From assembly GCF_901827185.1 (NCBI RefSeq), contig NZ_LR594671.1:2294001-2358000 (forward strand): 64,000 bases of DNA. The letters are read 5' to 3'. Positions 10,625 through 19,261 of this stretch are shown in pieces; position 1 is the first letter of the stretch; each line of letters starts with the position of its first letter. This stretch comes from Variovorax sp. PBL-E5 (GTDB lineage Bacteria > Pseudomonadota > Gammaproteobacteria > Burkholderiales > Burkholderiaceae_C). Made by a program: the position numbers and the translations under genes. Under the pieces are notes generated by a model that saw only the letters and a program-made list of their open reading frames with translations, was not told where the DNA came from and ran no database searches.

Positions 10625-11085
10625 GGCTGATGAGGTTGAGACATGGAGCCCGCATAGCGCTCGAGGGTTCCCGAAACTTGCCGCGGCATACGCGAAGGTC
10701 GGAGCGTGACGGCATCGACCCAGCCGATCCGGATCGTGCCCTCGCACAGCAGCAAGGGCTCGGGCGAAACGCCCTCGGCACGGCCTTGCTCTGATTTTGA
10801 TAGCACGCGTTGACCGATTATCAGCGACGCGGAGCCGATCTCCCGCAGATCGGCTGTAACCAGCAGTTCGTCGTCGAGCCGCGCCGGGCGATGGTACTTG
10901 AGCTGCGTCTCGCTGACCACGAAGATGCCGCCACTTTCCTCGCGCAGCCGGCCCTGGGCGACGCCCAGCGAACGAAGCCATTCGGTGCGCGCGCGCTCCA
11001 TGAACTTCAGGTAGTTGGCATAGAACACGATGCCGCCGGCATCGGTGTCTTCCCAGTAGACGCGGATGGGAAAGACAAAAGTCAT
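10621..11085 (-). CDS. ybgC: Tol-Pal associated acyl-CoA thioesterase YbgC
   Basis: 154 residues of the 4-hydroxybenzoyl-CoA thioesterase hotdog family. The active-site segment [20 protein letters not shown] (starting at residue 7) contains the catalytic Asp and Tyr. YbgC hydrolyses short or long acyl-CoA and is tied to phospholipid metabolism at the inner membrane. The ATG at 11085 starts right at the hotdog strand; the longer open frame upstream lacks similarity. It heads the ybgC-tolQ-tolR-tolA operon with a 4-bp overlap to tolQ. Confidence 0.93.
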
Positions 11086-11158
11086 GGGTGCACCCTTGAC
11101 GCTTCGCGCCTTCCCGCCAAGCGGGAGCGAGCTTGCCTGGGGCGGCCCGGCGCTGCGC

Positions 11159-12358
11159 TCATGCGGCGATGGCCGCACTGGCCCATGCGCGCAGCCGCGC
11201 GACCGATTCCTCGAGATGGGCCATCGAGCTGGCCGTCGAGAAGCGAACGAAGCGGCCGGTCTGGTCGGTGCCGAAGTCGCGGCCGGGCGTGATGGCGACA
11301 TGCGCCTGCTTCATGGCCTCGAAGGCGAAATCCCAGCTGCCGGAAATGCCGAGCTTCTCGCCGAAGGCCGAGCAATCGGCCCAGGCATAGAAGGCGCCGT
11401 CGGGCACCACCGGCACCTTGAGGCCCAGCGCATCGAGCTGCGGAATGAACCAGTCGCGCCGGGCCTTGAACTCGGCGCGGCGTCGTTCGTATTCGGTGAT
11501 GCTGTCGGCCTCGAAGCAGGCCAGTGCCGCATGCTGCGAGACGGTGCTGGCGCAGATGAAGAGGTTCTGCGCCAGCCGCTCGATCGCCGGCACGAGAACG
11601 TCGGGCACCACCAGCCAGCCGAGGCGCCAGCCGGTCATGTTGAAGTACTTGCTGAAGCTGTTGATGCTGATGACCTGGTCGTCGATGGCGAGCGCGGTCT
11701 GGCCATAGGTGGCGTCGTACGAGAGGCCAAGGTAGATCTCGTCGATCAGCGTGATGCCGCCGCGCCGCGTGACGACGTCGTGGATGCGGCGCAGTTCGTC
11801 GGGCGCGATCGAGGTGCCGGTCGGGTTGGACGGCGAGGCCAGCAGCACGCCGCGCGTGTGCGGGGTCCAGGCGGCTTCGACTTTCGCGGCGCTGAGCTGG
11901 AAGCGTTCGGCCGCGGTGGTCGGGATGAGCACGGCGCGGCCGTCGGCCGCGGTGACGAAATGGCGGTTGCAGGGATAGCTCGGATCGGGCAGCAGCACTT
12001 CGTCGCCGGCCTCGATCAGCGCGAGGCAGGCCAGCTGCAGCGCGGCCGATGCGCCGGCCGTGATGACGATGCGACGCGCCGGCACGTCGACGCCGAAGCG
12101 CTCGGCATACCAGCCGCTGATGCGCTCTCGCAGGCGGTCGAGTCCCGTGGCCTGCGTGTACTGCGTCGCGCCGGCGCGCACGGCCCGTGCGGCGGCTTCC
12201 TGCACCAGCGGCGGCGCGGTGAAATCGGGCTCGCCGATGTTGAGGAAGATCATCGGCCGCTCGGTGTGCGCCACCTCGCATGCCAGCGTGGCGGCGGCCT
12301 TGGCGACCTCCATCACATAGAAAGGCTCGATGCGCTCGGCGCGCTTCGAAATCCTCAC
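11159..12358 (-). CDS. PLP-dependent class I/II aminotransferase
   Basis: About 399 residues. Fold-type I features are in order: [10 protein letters not shown] near the N-terminus, the Pro-Tyr cofactor loop ([11 protein letters not shown]), SNPTGTSI, an Asp for the pyridine nitrogen, and [17 protein letters not shown] with the Schiff-base lysine. It resembles aspartate/alanine-type aminotransferases; the exact substrate is not evident. The GTG at 12356-12358 overlaps the nusB stop in GTGA and begins at a normal aminotransferase N-terminus. It is the last gene of the riboflavin-nusB string, an arrangement common in Burkholderiales. Confidence 0.88.
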   Translation of the reverse strand: MRISKRAERIEPFYVMEVAKAAATLACEVAHTERPMIFLNIGEPDFTAPPLVQEAAARAVRAGATQYTQATGLDRLRERISGWYAERFGVDVPARRIVITAGASAALQLACLALIEAGDEVLLPDPSYPCNRHFVTAADGRAVLIPTTAAERFQLSAAKVEAAWTPHTRGVLLASPSNPTGTSIAPDELRRIHDVVTRRGGITLIDEIYLGLSYDATYGQTALAIDDQVISINSFSKYFNMTGWRLGWLVVPDVLVPAIERLAQNLFICASTVSQHAALACFEADSITEYERRRAEFKARRDWFIPQLDALGLKVPVVPDGAFYAWADCSAFGEKLGISGSWDFAFEAMKQAHVAITPGRDFGTDQTGRFVRFSTASSMAHLEESVARLRAWASAAIAA

Positions 12359-12891
12359 GGCCGGGCCTTTCCGCTGGCGCGGTCGGCTTCGACCTCGGCC
12401 GGCCGCAGCTGCGGCGCGAGCCCGTTGAGCACCGCATTCACGTACTTGTGGCCGTCGGTGCCGCCGAATTCCTTCGCGAGTTCGATGCACTCGTTGAGCA
12501 CCACGCGCCATGGCACGTCGAGGCAGTGCTGGAATTCGTAGACGCCGATCCACATCACCGCGTGCTCGATCGGCGAGATCTCCTCGAGCTTGCGGTCGAG
12601 CAGCGGCACGATGAGCGCGTCGAGCCGATCAGCGCCTTCGATCGATCCGTGCAGCAGCGCGTCATAGTGCGCCGCATCGGCCTTGTGGAAGCCAGCGAGG
12701 TCGCGCGTGAACTCGTCGATCGCCGCGGCCTCGTTGCGTCCGACGAGGTGCTGGTAGAGCGCCTGCAGCGCGAACTCGCGGGCGCGGCTGCGGTTCGACT
12801 TGGCGGAGGCCTTGCGCGCGCCGGTGCTGGTGAGGCCGGTGCGCGACTGGCGCGGCTTGCCGTTGTTCTCGGCCTTGGTGGATTCGGTCAT
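12355..12891 (-). CDS. nusB: Transcription antitermination factor NusB
   Basis: 178 residues. A basic, disordered 35-residue head is followed by the all-helical NusB fold ([14 protein letters not shown] through [23 protein letters not shown]). NusB binds boxA RNA with NusE/S10 in rRNA antitermination. The ATG at 12891 overlaps the ribH stop by four bases. Location immediately after ribH is a widely conserved pairing. Confidence 0.95.
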   Translation of the reverse strand: MTESTKAENNGKPRQSRTGLTSTGARKASAKSNRSRAREFALQALYQHLVGRNEAAAIDEFTRDLAGFHKADAAHYDALLHGSIEGADRLDALIVPLLDRKLEEISPIEHAVMWIGVYEFQHCLDVPWRVVLNECIELAKEFGGTDGHKYVNAVLNGLAPQLRPAEVEADRASGKARP

Positions 12892-13352
12892 GAAAAGGTG
12901 GCGAGCAGTTGCGCCATCTCGACAGCGACGCGTGCCGCGTCGCGGCCCTTGTCGGTCTGCCGGGCGATCGCCTGTTCGAGGTTCTCGGTGGTGAGGATCG
13001 CGTTGGCGATCGGGAGGCGATGGTCGAGCGCGACGCGGCTCACGCTGGCGCCCGATTCGTTGGCCACCAGTTCGAAGTGATAGGTTTCTCCGCGGATGAT
13101 GCAACCCAGCGCGATCAGCGCGTGATAGCGCCCGCGCCGGGCCAGCGCCTGCAAGGCGACCGGCACTTCGAGTGCGCCGGGCACGCTGAAGTGGTCGATG
13201 TCGTCATCGGCCACGCCCAGCGCGGCGAGTTCGCTGCGGCAGGCCTTCGCCAGCGCATCGGTGATGTCTTCATTGAAGCGCGCCTGCACGATGCCGATGC
13301 GCAGGCCCTTGCCGTCGAGCGGCGCACCGGTGCCCTTGTTCGCGTGTTGCAT
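12888..13352 (-). CDS. ribH: 6,7-dimethyl-8-ribityllumazine synthase
   Basis: 154 residues, the usual size. Key segments are [16 protein letters not shown], then [16 protein letters not shown] (substrate loop) and [20 protein letters not shown] with the catalytic His. It condenses the pyrimidinedione with 3,4-dihydroxybutanone phosphate to give lumazine, the precursor of riboflavin. It is 28 bp downstream of the ribB-type gene and overlaps nusB. Confidence 0.96.
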   Translation of the reverse strand: MQHANKGTGAPLDGKGLRIGIVQARFNEDITDALAKACRSELAALGVADDDIDHFSVPGALEVPVALQALARRGRYHALIALGCIIRGETYHFELVANESGASVSRVALDHRLPIANAILTTENLEQAIARQTDKGRDAARVAVEMAQLLATFS

Positions 13353-13380
13353 CAGCGGATCCGCCTTGCGAGTCGCGTCT

Positions 13381-14541
13381 TCATTTTTCTTCCTTGGTGA
13401 TGTAGCCGGCGATCTCCATGCCGTACCCGGCCGCCATGCTGGGCATGCGGCGCGGCGTGCCGAGCAGGTTCATGGTGTGAACGCCGCATTCGCGCAGGAT
13501 CTGCGCGCCGATGCCGTAGCTGCGCAGGTCCATGCGGCCGCGCTCCGGCGCCTGGGCGGGGCGCGCGGTGCCGTCGAATTGCGACAGCAGTTCAGCGCCC
13601 GTCTCGCCGCAGTTGAGCAGCACGGCGACGCCCTTGCCCTGGGCCGCGATGTGGGCCAGGCTGGCATCGAGGCTCCACGAGTGCAGCGAGCGGTTGACTT
13701 CGAGCACGTCGAGCACGGAGAGCGGTTCGTGCACCCGCACGTCCACCGTGTCGCCCGCATCCCATCGGCCGCGCACCAGCGCCAGGTGCACGCCCTTGCT
13801 CGGCTTGTCGCGGAAGGCATGGGCGGTGAAGTTGCCCCAGGCCGTGTGGATCTCGCGGCAGCCGACCTTCTCGATCAGCGATTCGTTGCGGCTGCGGTGC
13901 TCGATGAGCGCGGCGATGGTGCCGACCTTGAGGCCATGCTCGGCCGCGAACACCTGCAGATCGGGCAGCCGGGCCATGGTGCCGTCCTCGTTCATCACCT
14001 CGCAGATCACCGCGGCGGGCGAGCAGCCGGCCATCGAGGCGAGGTCGCAGCCGGCCTCGGTATGGCCCGCGCGCATCAGCACGCCGCCGTCGACCGCCTG
14101 CAACGGAAAGATGTGGCCGGGCTGGACCAGATCGGCCGCGACGGCGTCGCGCGCGACCGCGGCCTGCACGGTGCGGGCGCGGTCGGCCGCCGAGATGCCG
14201 GTGGTCACGCCCTCGGCGGCTTCGATCGAGACGGTGAACGCGGTGGCGTGCTTGGCGCCGTTGCGCGCCACCATCGGCGGCAGCTGCAGCCGCTCGCACA
14301 TCTCGCGCGAGAGCGTCAGGCAGATCAGGCCGCGCGCATGGCGGGCCATGAAGTTGATCGCTTCGGGCGTCACGTGGTCCGCGGCGATGACGATGTCGCC
14401 TTCGTTCTCGCGGTCTTCCTCGTCGACCAGGATCACCATGCGGCCGGCGCGCATCTCGGCCACGATCTCTTCGACCGGGGAGATCGGCGCGGGCGCCGGG
14501 CCGCTGCGGGAGGCCGCGATCGGCGTGACGGATGCGTTCAT
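13381..14541 (-). CDS. ribB: 3,4-dihydroxy-2-butanone-4-phosphate synthase with degenerate GTP cyclohydrolase II domain (RibBX type)
   Basis: 386 residues. The N-terminal half is an intact DHBP synthase with the metal and acid loop [10 protein letters not shown] (about residues 41-50) and [13 protein letters not shown]. The C-terminal half aligns to GTP cyclohydrolase II but the zinc site is gone: where canonical RibA has three cysteines in the HSECLTGDVFGSLRCDCG region, this protein reads [23 protein letters not shown] cyclohydrolase activity is therefore unlikely, and the protein matches the RibBX variant known in many Proteobacteria. A separate ribA should exist elsewhere. It overlaps ribE by 4 bp. 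Confidence 0.93.
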   Translation of the reverse strand: MNASVTPIAASRSGPAPAPISPVEEIVAEMRAGRMVILVDEEDRENEGDIVIAADHVTPEAINFMARHARGLICLTLSREMCERLQLPPMVARNGAKHATAFTVSIEAAEGVTTGISAADRARTVQAAVARDAVAADLVQPGHIFPLQAVDGGVLMRAGHTEAGCDLASMAGCSPAAVICEVMNEDGTMARLPDLQVFAAEHGLKVGTIAALIEHRSRNESLIEKVGCREIHTAWGNFTAHAFRDKPSKGVHLALVRGRWDAGDTVDVRVHEPLSVLDVLEVNRSLHSWSLDASLAHIAAQGKGVAVLLNCGETGAELLSQFDGTARPAQAPERGRMDLRSYGIGAQILRECGVHTMNLLGTPRRMPSMAAGYGMEIAGYITKEEK

Positions 14542-15191
14542 GGGCTGCTGTCTTTCTGTGCGGAGGGAAGGGCGCCGGCCTGGAGCATGCGCTCCACGTA
14601 GCGGGCGACGGTGTCGATCTCGAGGTTGACGCGGCTGCCGGCCGTGAGGCTGCCGAGCGCCGTGTGGTCGACCGTGTGCGGGATCAGGTTGATGCTGATC
14701 TCGCTGCCGTCGGCGCGGTCGTTCACGGTATTGACGGTGAGGCTCACGCCATTGATGGTGATGGAGCCCTTGTACGCCAAGAAGCGAGCGAGCTCGGGCG
14801 GCGCCAGCACGCGCAATTCCCAGCTCTCGCCCACCGGGGCGAAATGGCTGATGGTGCCGATGCCGTCCACATGGCCGGACACGATGTGGCCGCCGAGCCG
14901 GTCGCTGGCGCGCAGCGCCTTTTCGAGGTTGACGCGTGTCGCCTCTTCGGCCAGGCCGGCGGTCTTGGCCAGCGATTCGGCCGAGATGTCGATGGTGAAC
15001 AGCTGCTGCGCGGGATCGAGCGTGGTGACGGTCATGCAGGCGCCGTTGAGCGCAATGCTGTCGCCGAGGCCGACATCGTCGAGGTAGCCGACAGGCGTCG
15101 CGATGCTGAGCCGCTTGCCGTGGGACGAAGAGCTGCCGAGGTCGTGGACGGCGGCGATGCGCCCCACGCCGGTGATGATTCCGGTGAACAT
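14538..15191 (-). CDS. ribE: Riboflavin synthase alpha chain
   Basis: 217 residues made of two tandem lumazine-binding repeats. It opens with the invariant MFTGIITGVG and carries the repeat motifs SIALNGACMTVT and SITINGVSLTVN. The enzyme dismutates two lumazines into riboflavin plus the pyrimidinedione that RibH reuses. The gene is called ribC in some nomenclatures. It lies 43 bp after ribD and is coupled to the ribB-type gene. Confidence 0.96.
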   Translation of the reverse strand: MFTGIITGVGRIAAVHDLGSSSSHGKRLSIATPVGYLDDVGLGDSIALNGACMTVTTLDPAQQLFTIDISAESLAKTAGLAEEATRVNLEKALRASDRLGGHIVSGHVDGIGTISHFAPVGESWELRVLAPPELARFLAYKGSITINGVSLTVNTVNDRADGSEISINLIPHTVDHTALGSLTAGSRVNLEIDTVARYVERMLQAGALPSAQKDSSP

Positions 15192-15234
15192 CGCCGCATT
15201 TTCGCAGAGAAGCGGCAGGGGGTCGGGGCCAACC

Positions 15235-16353
15235 CTAAAACAGGTCGCGGCCGGCCACGCGGGCGACGATGCGCAGGTCGGGGCCGAGCCTGTCGACCGA
15301 CCTGAAATCGAGCGGCATGGCCGCCGAGAGCGCGGTCAGCGGGCCCGCCGCGTAGGGGTCGCTGGCCATGTCGAGGCCGCTGCCGATCAGCTTCGGTGCC
15401 AGATAGACCAGCAATTCGTCGACCAGCCCTTCGCGCAGCAGCGATCCGTTGAGCTTGTGGCCTGCCTCGACGTGCAACTCGTTGATTTCGCGGGCCGCCA
15501 GGTCTTTCAGCATGGCGGCGAGGTCCACCTTGCCCCGCGCATCGGGCAGGTAGCGCAGGGTCGCGCCGCGCGCTTCCAGGGCCGCTGCCCTGGCATCGTC
15601 TCGCACTGCGGCGTAGATCCAGACCGCGCGGCCCGCCATGAAGATGCGCGCCTCGGGCGGCGTTTGCAGCCGGCTGTCGACGACCACGAGGTGCGGCTGG
15701 CGCGGCGTCCCGACCAGGCGGACATCGAGGCGGGGGTCGTCCTCGATCACCGTGCCGACGCCCGTCAGCACTGCGCTGGCGCGCGCGCGCCATGCGTGGC
15801 CGTCGGTGCGCGCGGCCTCCGAGGTGATCCATTGGCTCACGCCGTTGTGAAGGCCGGTCCTGCCGTCCAGCGAAGCCGCGACCTTGAGCCGCACCCAGGG
15901 TGTCTTGCGGACCATGCGGCTGAAGAAGCCGAGATTGAGTTCGCGGACTTCCTCTGCGCCCGCGTCCAGTTCGACCTCGACGCCTGCGGCACGCAGGCGC
16001 TCGAAGCCCTGGCCCGCGACGAGAGGATTCGGATCGGGCATCGACGCGACGACCTTGCGAATGCCGGCGCGGATCAGCGCGTCGCAGCAAGGGCCGGTCC
16101 GGCCGTGGTGGGAACAAGGCTCCAGGGTCACGTAGGCCGTGGCTTGCGTTACGTCGCTGCCGCGGCTCGCGGCATCTCGCAGCGCCATGACCTCGGCATG
16201 CGGACCGCCCACCGGCTGCGTGCAGCCTTCGCCCAGGATCGCGCCGCTGGGGTCGACCAGCACGCAACCGACGCGCGGATTCGGGTCGGTATCCGTGCCC
16301 GCTTGTCGAGCAAGCGCCAACGCACGCGCCATGGGCAGGAAATTTCTATTCAT
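15235..16353 (-). CDS. ribD: Bifunctional riboflavin deaminase/reductase RibD
   Basis: About 372 residues. The N-terminal cytidine-deaminase-like domain has the zinc site GGPHAEVMAL and TLEPCSHHGRTGPCCDAL. The second half is the NADPH-dependent pyrimidine reductase, with VRLKVAASLDGRTGLHNG and EAGHKLNGSLL. It carries out the second and third steps of riboflavin synthesis. The ATG at 16351-16353 is preferred because the helix PMARALALARQAG that starts the deaminase begins a few residues later; no clear ribosome site is visible. It is the promoter-proximal gene of the rib-nusB string. No FMN riboswitch is recognisable upstream. Confidence 0.94.
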   Translation of the reverse strand: MNRNFLPMARALALARQAGTDTDPNPRVGCVLVDPSGAILGEGCTQPVGGPHAEVMALRDAASRGSDVTQATAYVTLEPCSHHGRTGPCCDALIRAGIRKVVASMPDPNPLVAGQGFERLRAAGVEVELDAGAEEVRELNLGFFSRMVRKTPWVRLKVAASLDGRTGLHNGVSQWITSEAARTDGHAWRARASAVLTGVGTVIEDDPRLDVRLVGTPRQPHLVVVDSRLQTPPEARIFMAGRAVWIYAAVRDDARAAALEARGATLRYLPDARGKVDLAAMLKDLAAREINELHVEAGHKLNGSLLREGLVDELLVYLAPKLIGSGLDMASDPYAAGPLTALSAAMPLDFRSVDRLGPDLRIVARVAGRDLF

Positions 16354-16562
16354 ATCTACGCGAATTGAATGACGAATTGGATTGCCGGTATGAGTCTGCA
16401 ATTTGCGATATTTCGCGATATTTAAACGCCATCTGCCGTTAGTCCGGCAATTTGGCCCGTTGGTCGATTTGCCGATCGCTGCGAGACGTTATCCATAGAA
16501 TTCGCCGAATTAAATCAGGGAGACAACTCCGCACGCGCTTTGCCGCATGTGGGTCATGCGAC
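16354..16562. other. Intergenic region between divergent ribD and pilin operons, with tandem GCGATATTT repeats
   Basis: 209 bp without a gene, locally AT-rich compared with its flanks. The 9-mer GCGATATTT occurs twice in direct order at 16405-16413 and 16415-16423, exactly one helical turn apart, near the middle of the divergent interval. It could be a regulator site, but nothing links it to a known family. GGGAG at about 16517-16522 has no start codon at proper spacing. Confidence 0.4.
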
Positions 16563-17150
16563 ATGGAACGACCATTCTGCTCGGCTTTGGCCGGGGCGCG
16601 CCGAGGGATCGAAAGATGCCAGGGCTTCACGCTGATCGAAATGCTGGTGGTGTTCGCCATCTCCGCCATCCTGTTGACGCTGGCGGTGCCTTCGATGCGC
16701 AGTCTGATCGATCGCAACGGCGTCGCCAACAGCGTGAATGCGCTGATGTCGACGCTGAGTTTCGCGCGCGCCGAAGCCATGAAGCGCGGGATGGTGGTCA
16801 GCGTATGCCGTAGCGCCGACGTCGATACGGCGGCCATGCCGTCGTGCAGCGCAGGCTCGGACTGGGCATCGGGATGGATCGTGTTCGCCGACCTGAACGC
16901 AGACGGCGCGTTCGACGCGAACGGCGGCGACATGCTCCTGCGTTCCCAGGGGACGCTCGCGCGCAGCGGATCCATCACGCAGAACCTGAACGTGGACCTC
17001 CAGTTTTTGCCGACAGGGCTCATGCGAACCGGCGCTTCCAATTTCCTGTTCCGTCCGGGCACCGGCGGTTCCACTTTCATGCGCCTGATCTGCCTCGGCA
17101 TCGTCGGCCGCGCGCGCCTGGTCAACGACACCGCCTCCTGCTCGACATGA
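16563..17150 (+). CDS. fimT: GspH/FimT-type minor pseudopilin
   Basis: 195 residues with a class III prepilin signal: cleavage after Gly21 in RCQGFTLIEMLVVFAISAIL, Phe at +1 and Glu at +5. The hydrophobic helix is followed by a GspH/FimT-like globular domain that contains a disulfide-compatible C-terminal pair (LICLG, ASCST). It is a minor pilin that primes type IV pilus assembly. The ATG at 16563 is used because it gives a normal-length leader; a start at 16452 would add 37 residues before the peptide. It is the first gene of the fimT-pilV-pilW-pilX-pilY1-pilE operon. Confidence 0.85.
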   Translation: MERPFCSALAGARRGIERCQGFTLIEMLVVFAISAILLTLAVPSMRSLIDRNGVANSVNALMSTLSFARAEAMKRGMVVSVCRSADVDTAAMPSCSAGSDWASGWIVFADLNADGAFDANGGDMLLRSQGTLARSGSITQNLNVDLQFLPTGLMRTGASNFLFRPGTGGSTFMRLICLGIVGRARLVNDTASCST

Positions 17151-17731
17151 CCGCATTCGCCCCCCGTCGCCCGGTGCGGTGCGCCGCACAGGGCGGCTCG
17201 ACGCTGCTGGAAGTGCTGATCGCGATGCTCGTCCTGTCGTTCGGGCTCCTGGGCCTGGCCGGACTGACCGCGGCTTCACTGCGCTACGTGAAGATGGCGC
17301 AGTTCCAATCGATCGGCGTGCAGCTTGCGGCCGAGTTGGGTGAGCGCATGCGCGGCAATGTCGACGGTTTCGAGGCCGGGAGCTACATCAAGACGGACGC
17401 CTATTCGACCGCTGCGGTGACGATCCCGGCCTGCGCCTCCTCGCCCTGCAGCGCGGCCGATCTCGCGGCCATCGACCTTGCACAGTGGGCGCAGGAATTG
17501 CGCCGGCGTCTGCCCGGCGGCGACGGGTTCGTGCAGCGCGATGCCGTCAACCCGTTGGCGACCGACATCTGGATCCTGTGGAGCGATCCCGACGCGACGG
17601 TGGGCGCGGCCGACGACGCCAAGGCCAGCCTTTCCGTGGCCGGCGCGAACGACTGTCCCGCGGTCGCCGTCACCGGCCTTGCGGCCGGCACGGTGAAGCC
17701 GCGCTGCATGTACTACCGGATCACGTTGTGA
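17147..17731 (+). CDS. pilV: Type IV pilus modification protein PilV
   Basis: 194 residues. The prepilin peptidase site is QGGSTLLEVLIAMLVLSFGL: cleavage after Gly17 leaves Ser at +1 and Glu at +5. The helix is followed by the typical PilV sequence GLLGLAGLTAASLRYVKMAQ and a cysteine-containing globular part (ACASSPCS). It overlaps the previous stop in ATGA. PilV forms the initiating minor-pilin complex with PilW and PilX. Confidence 0.9.
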   Translation: MTAFAPRRPVRCAAQGGSTLLEVLIAMLVLSFGLLGLAGLTAASLRYVKMAQFQSIGVQLAAELGERMRGNVDGFEAGSYIKTDAYSTAAVTIPACASSPCSAADLAAIDLAQWAQELRRRLPGGDGFVQRDAVNPLATDIWILWSDPDATVGAADDAKASLSVAGANDCPAVAVTGLAAGTVKPRCMYYRITL

Positions 17732-18678
17732 ATACTGTGCCTCGTCGGCGGCTTCAGCGCCAGGGTGGGCGAACCCTGCTCGAATTGATGATCAGCATCG
17801 CCCTTGGGCTCGTCGTGCTCGGCGCGCTGTTCGCGATCTACATCTCGACCCAAGTCAGCAGCCGCCAGGCCACGTCGGTGGCACGGATGGACGAGGACGC
17901 GGCGGTCGCGCTCTCGGTTATCGGTTTGCAGTTGCGCATGGCTGGTTTCAGTATTCCGAGGGTCTTCGCCGCACCGGGCGCGGCGACGGTCAATGGTGCT
18001 TCGGTGCCGACGCCGGACCGCAACTTCTCCGGCGCCGGCGTGCGCGCGTGCGACCGCGGCTTCGTCGATCCGACGGTGGATTTCGATCTGCTCGCCTGCG
18101 CGCCGGGAAGCACCGGCGCCGCGGCCCTCGCCATCCGCTTCGAGGGCGCCGACCCCGATGACATTCCCAGCGTTCAGGCCCTGCTTCCGCCTGCCCGGGA
18201 CTGCCTGAATCAGGCCGTCGGGGCGAACGCGACGGGAGCGCTCGGCGTTCCCTACACGCTCATCGAATCGAGATACCAGGTGCGCATCGGCGCCAGGACT
18301 GGAACGCCCGAGCTGTATTGCGGCGGGAACGGCAGCAAGATTGCCTATCAGTCCCAGGCCATCCTTCAGTACGTGGAGGACATGACGGTCGGCTTCGGCA
18401 TCGCCGACGACGGGCAAAGCAAGGCGGTCGAGCGATATGTCGACGACGCGGCGAGCGTCGAGGCCCTGCCGGGCTCGGTCGACCAGCGATGGTCGCGCGT
18501 CGTGTCGGTCAAGCTGTGCATCGTGCTGCGCAGCGGCGATCCGAGCCCCGACGCCGCGGGCAGCTACCTGGATTGCCGTGGCAAGGTCGCGCCTTCTTCG
18601 GACCACCTGATTCGGCGTGCCTACAGCAGCGTGTTCACGCTGCGGAACCGGGGCGGCTTTGCCGCGACGGCGCCATGA
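17728..18678 (+). CDS. pilW: Type IV pilus assembly protein PilW
   Basis: 316 residues from a GTG start that overlaps the pilV stop in GTGA. The leader ends QGGRTLLELMISIALGLVVL, with cleavage after Gly14 and Glu at +5; the +1 residue is Arg instead of the usual Phe or other hydrophobic residue. The large C-terminal domain has several cysteines (VRACDRG, LLACAPG, LYCGGNG, YLDCRGK). It is a minor pilin of the priming complex. Confidence 0.88.
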   Translation: MNTVPRRRLQRQGGRTLLELMISIALGLVVLGALFAIYISTQVSSRQATSVARMDEDAAVALSVIGLQLRMAGFSIPRVFAAPGAATVNGASVPTPDRNFSGAGVRACDRGFVDPTVDFDLLACAPGSTGAAALAIRFEGADPDDIPSVQALLPPARDCLNQAVGANATGALGVPYTLIESRYQVRIGARTGTPELYCGGNGSKIAYQSQAILQYVEDMTVGFGIADDGQSKAVERYVDDAASVEALPGSVDQRWSRVVSVKLCIVLRSGDPSPDAAGSYLDCRGKVAPSSDHLIRRAYSSVFTLRNRGGFAATAP

Positions 18679-19238
18679 CCCGCGCAACGACCGACCGAGG
18701 CTCGCGCATGCAGCGCGGAGTGGTTCTGATCATGTCCCTGGTCCTGCTCATCATCATCTCGCTGGTCGCCGTGCTGGCGGTCCAGCGTGCCACGTCCGAA
18801 GAACAGGTCTCGAAGGCGTTGAGAACCAACACTGTCGCCTTCCAGGCGGCCGAGGCCGCATTGCGCTATTGCGAAGACCAGATGCTCAAGTCCGGCGGCG
18901 TGCAGAGTGGCACGACGATCGTGCCGCCCAACCCCGACCCGCTCGATGGCACGAAGCCTTCGCTCTGGGCCGATCGGGCAAATTGGGAGCCGTCGGCCAA
19001 CAAGGCGATACAGGTCGATGCAGCTCAAATCAATTCCAGCGACGCCGCGGCACGGGCCTTGCCGATGTTGCCCAGATGCATGGTCGAAAGCACCTCGCTG
19101 CAAGGGGAGTCGGCCAGACGCCCGGCCTTTCTCATCACGGCCGTCGGCTTCAGCGCGGATTTCCACACGACGGCCGGAAAGCCCGACGCGGGGGGTGAAG
19201 TCTGGCTGCAGTCCCTGGTGACGCCGGGCGACAAGTGA
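18675..19238 (+). CDS. pilX: Type IV pilus assembly protein PilX
   Basis: 187 residues. The N-terminus QRGVVLIMSLVLLIIISLVA (starting at residue 13) is the characteristic PilX sequence, which lacks the Glu5 found in other pilins. It continues with the PilX-type NTVAFQAAEAALRYCED segment. Two further cysteines could form a disulfide. The ATG overlaps the pilW stop (ATGA). PilX helps dock PilY1 at the pilus tip. Confidence 0.88.
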   Translation: MTRATTDRGSRMQRGVVLIMSLVLLIIISLVAVLAVQRATSEEQVSKALRTNTVAFQAAEAALRYCEDQMLKSGGVQSGTTIVPPNPDPLDGTKPSLWADRANWEPSANKAIQVDAAQINSSDAAARALPMLPRCMVESTSLQGESARRPAFLITAVGFSADFHTTAGKPDAGGEVWLQSLVTPGDK

Positions 19239-19261
19239 GAGCGAAAGGAAGGGAGGAGCGC

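Noticed and set aside
15192..16562. FMN riboswitch ahead of the riboflavin genes
   Set aside because: None of the conserved RFN blocks is present upstream of ribD or between the rib genes.
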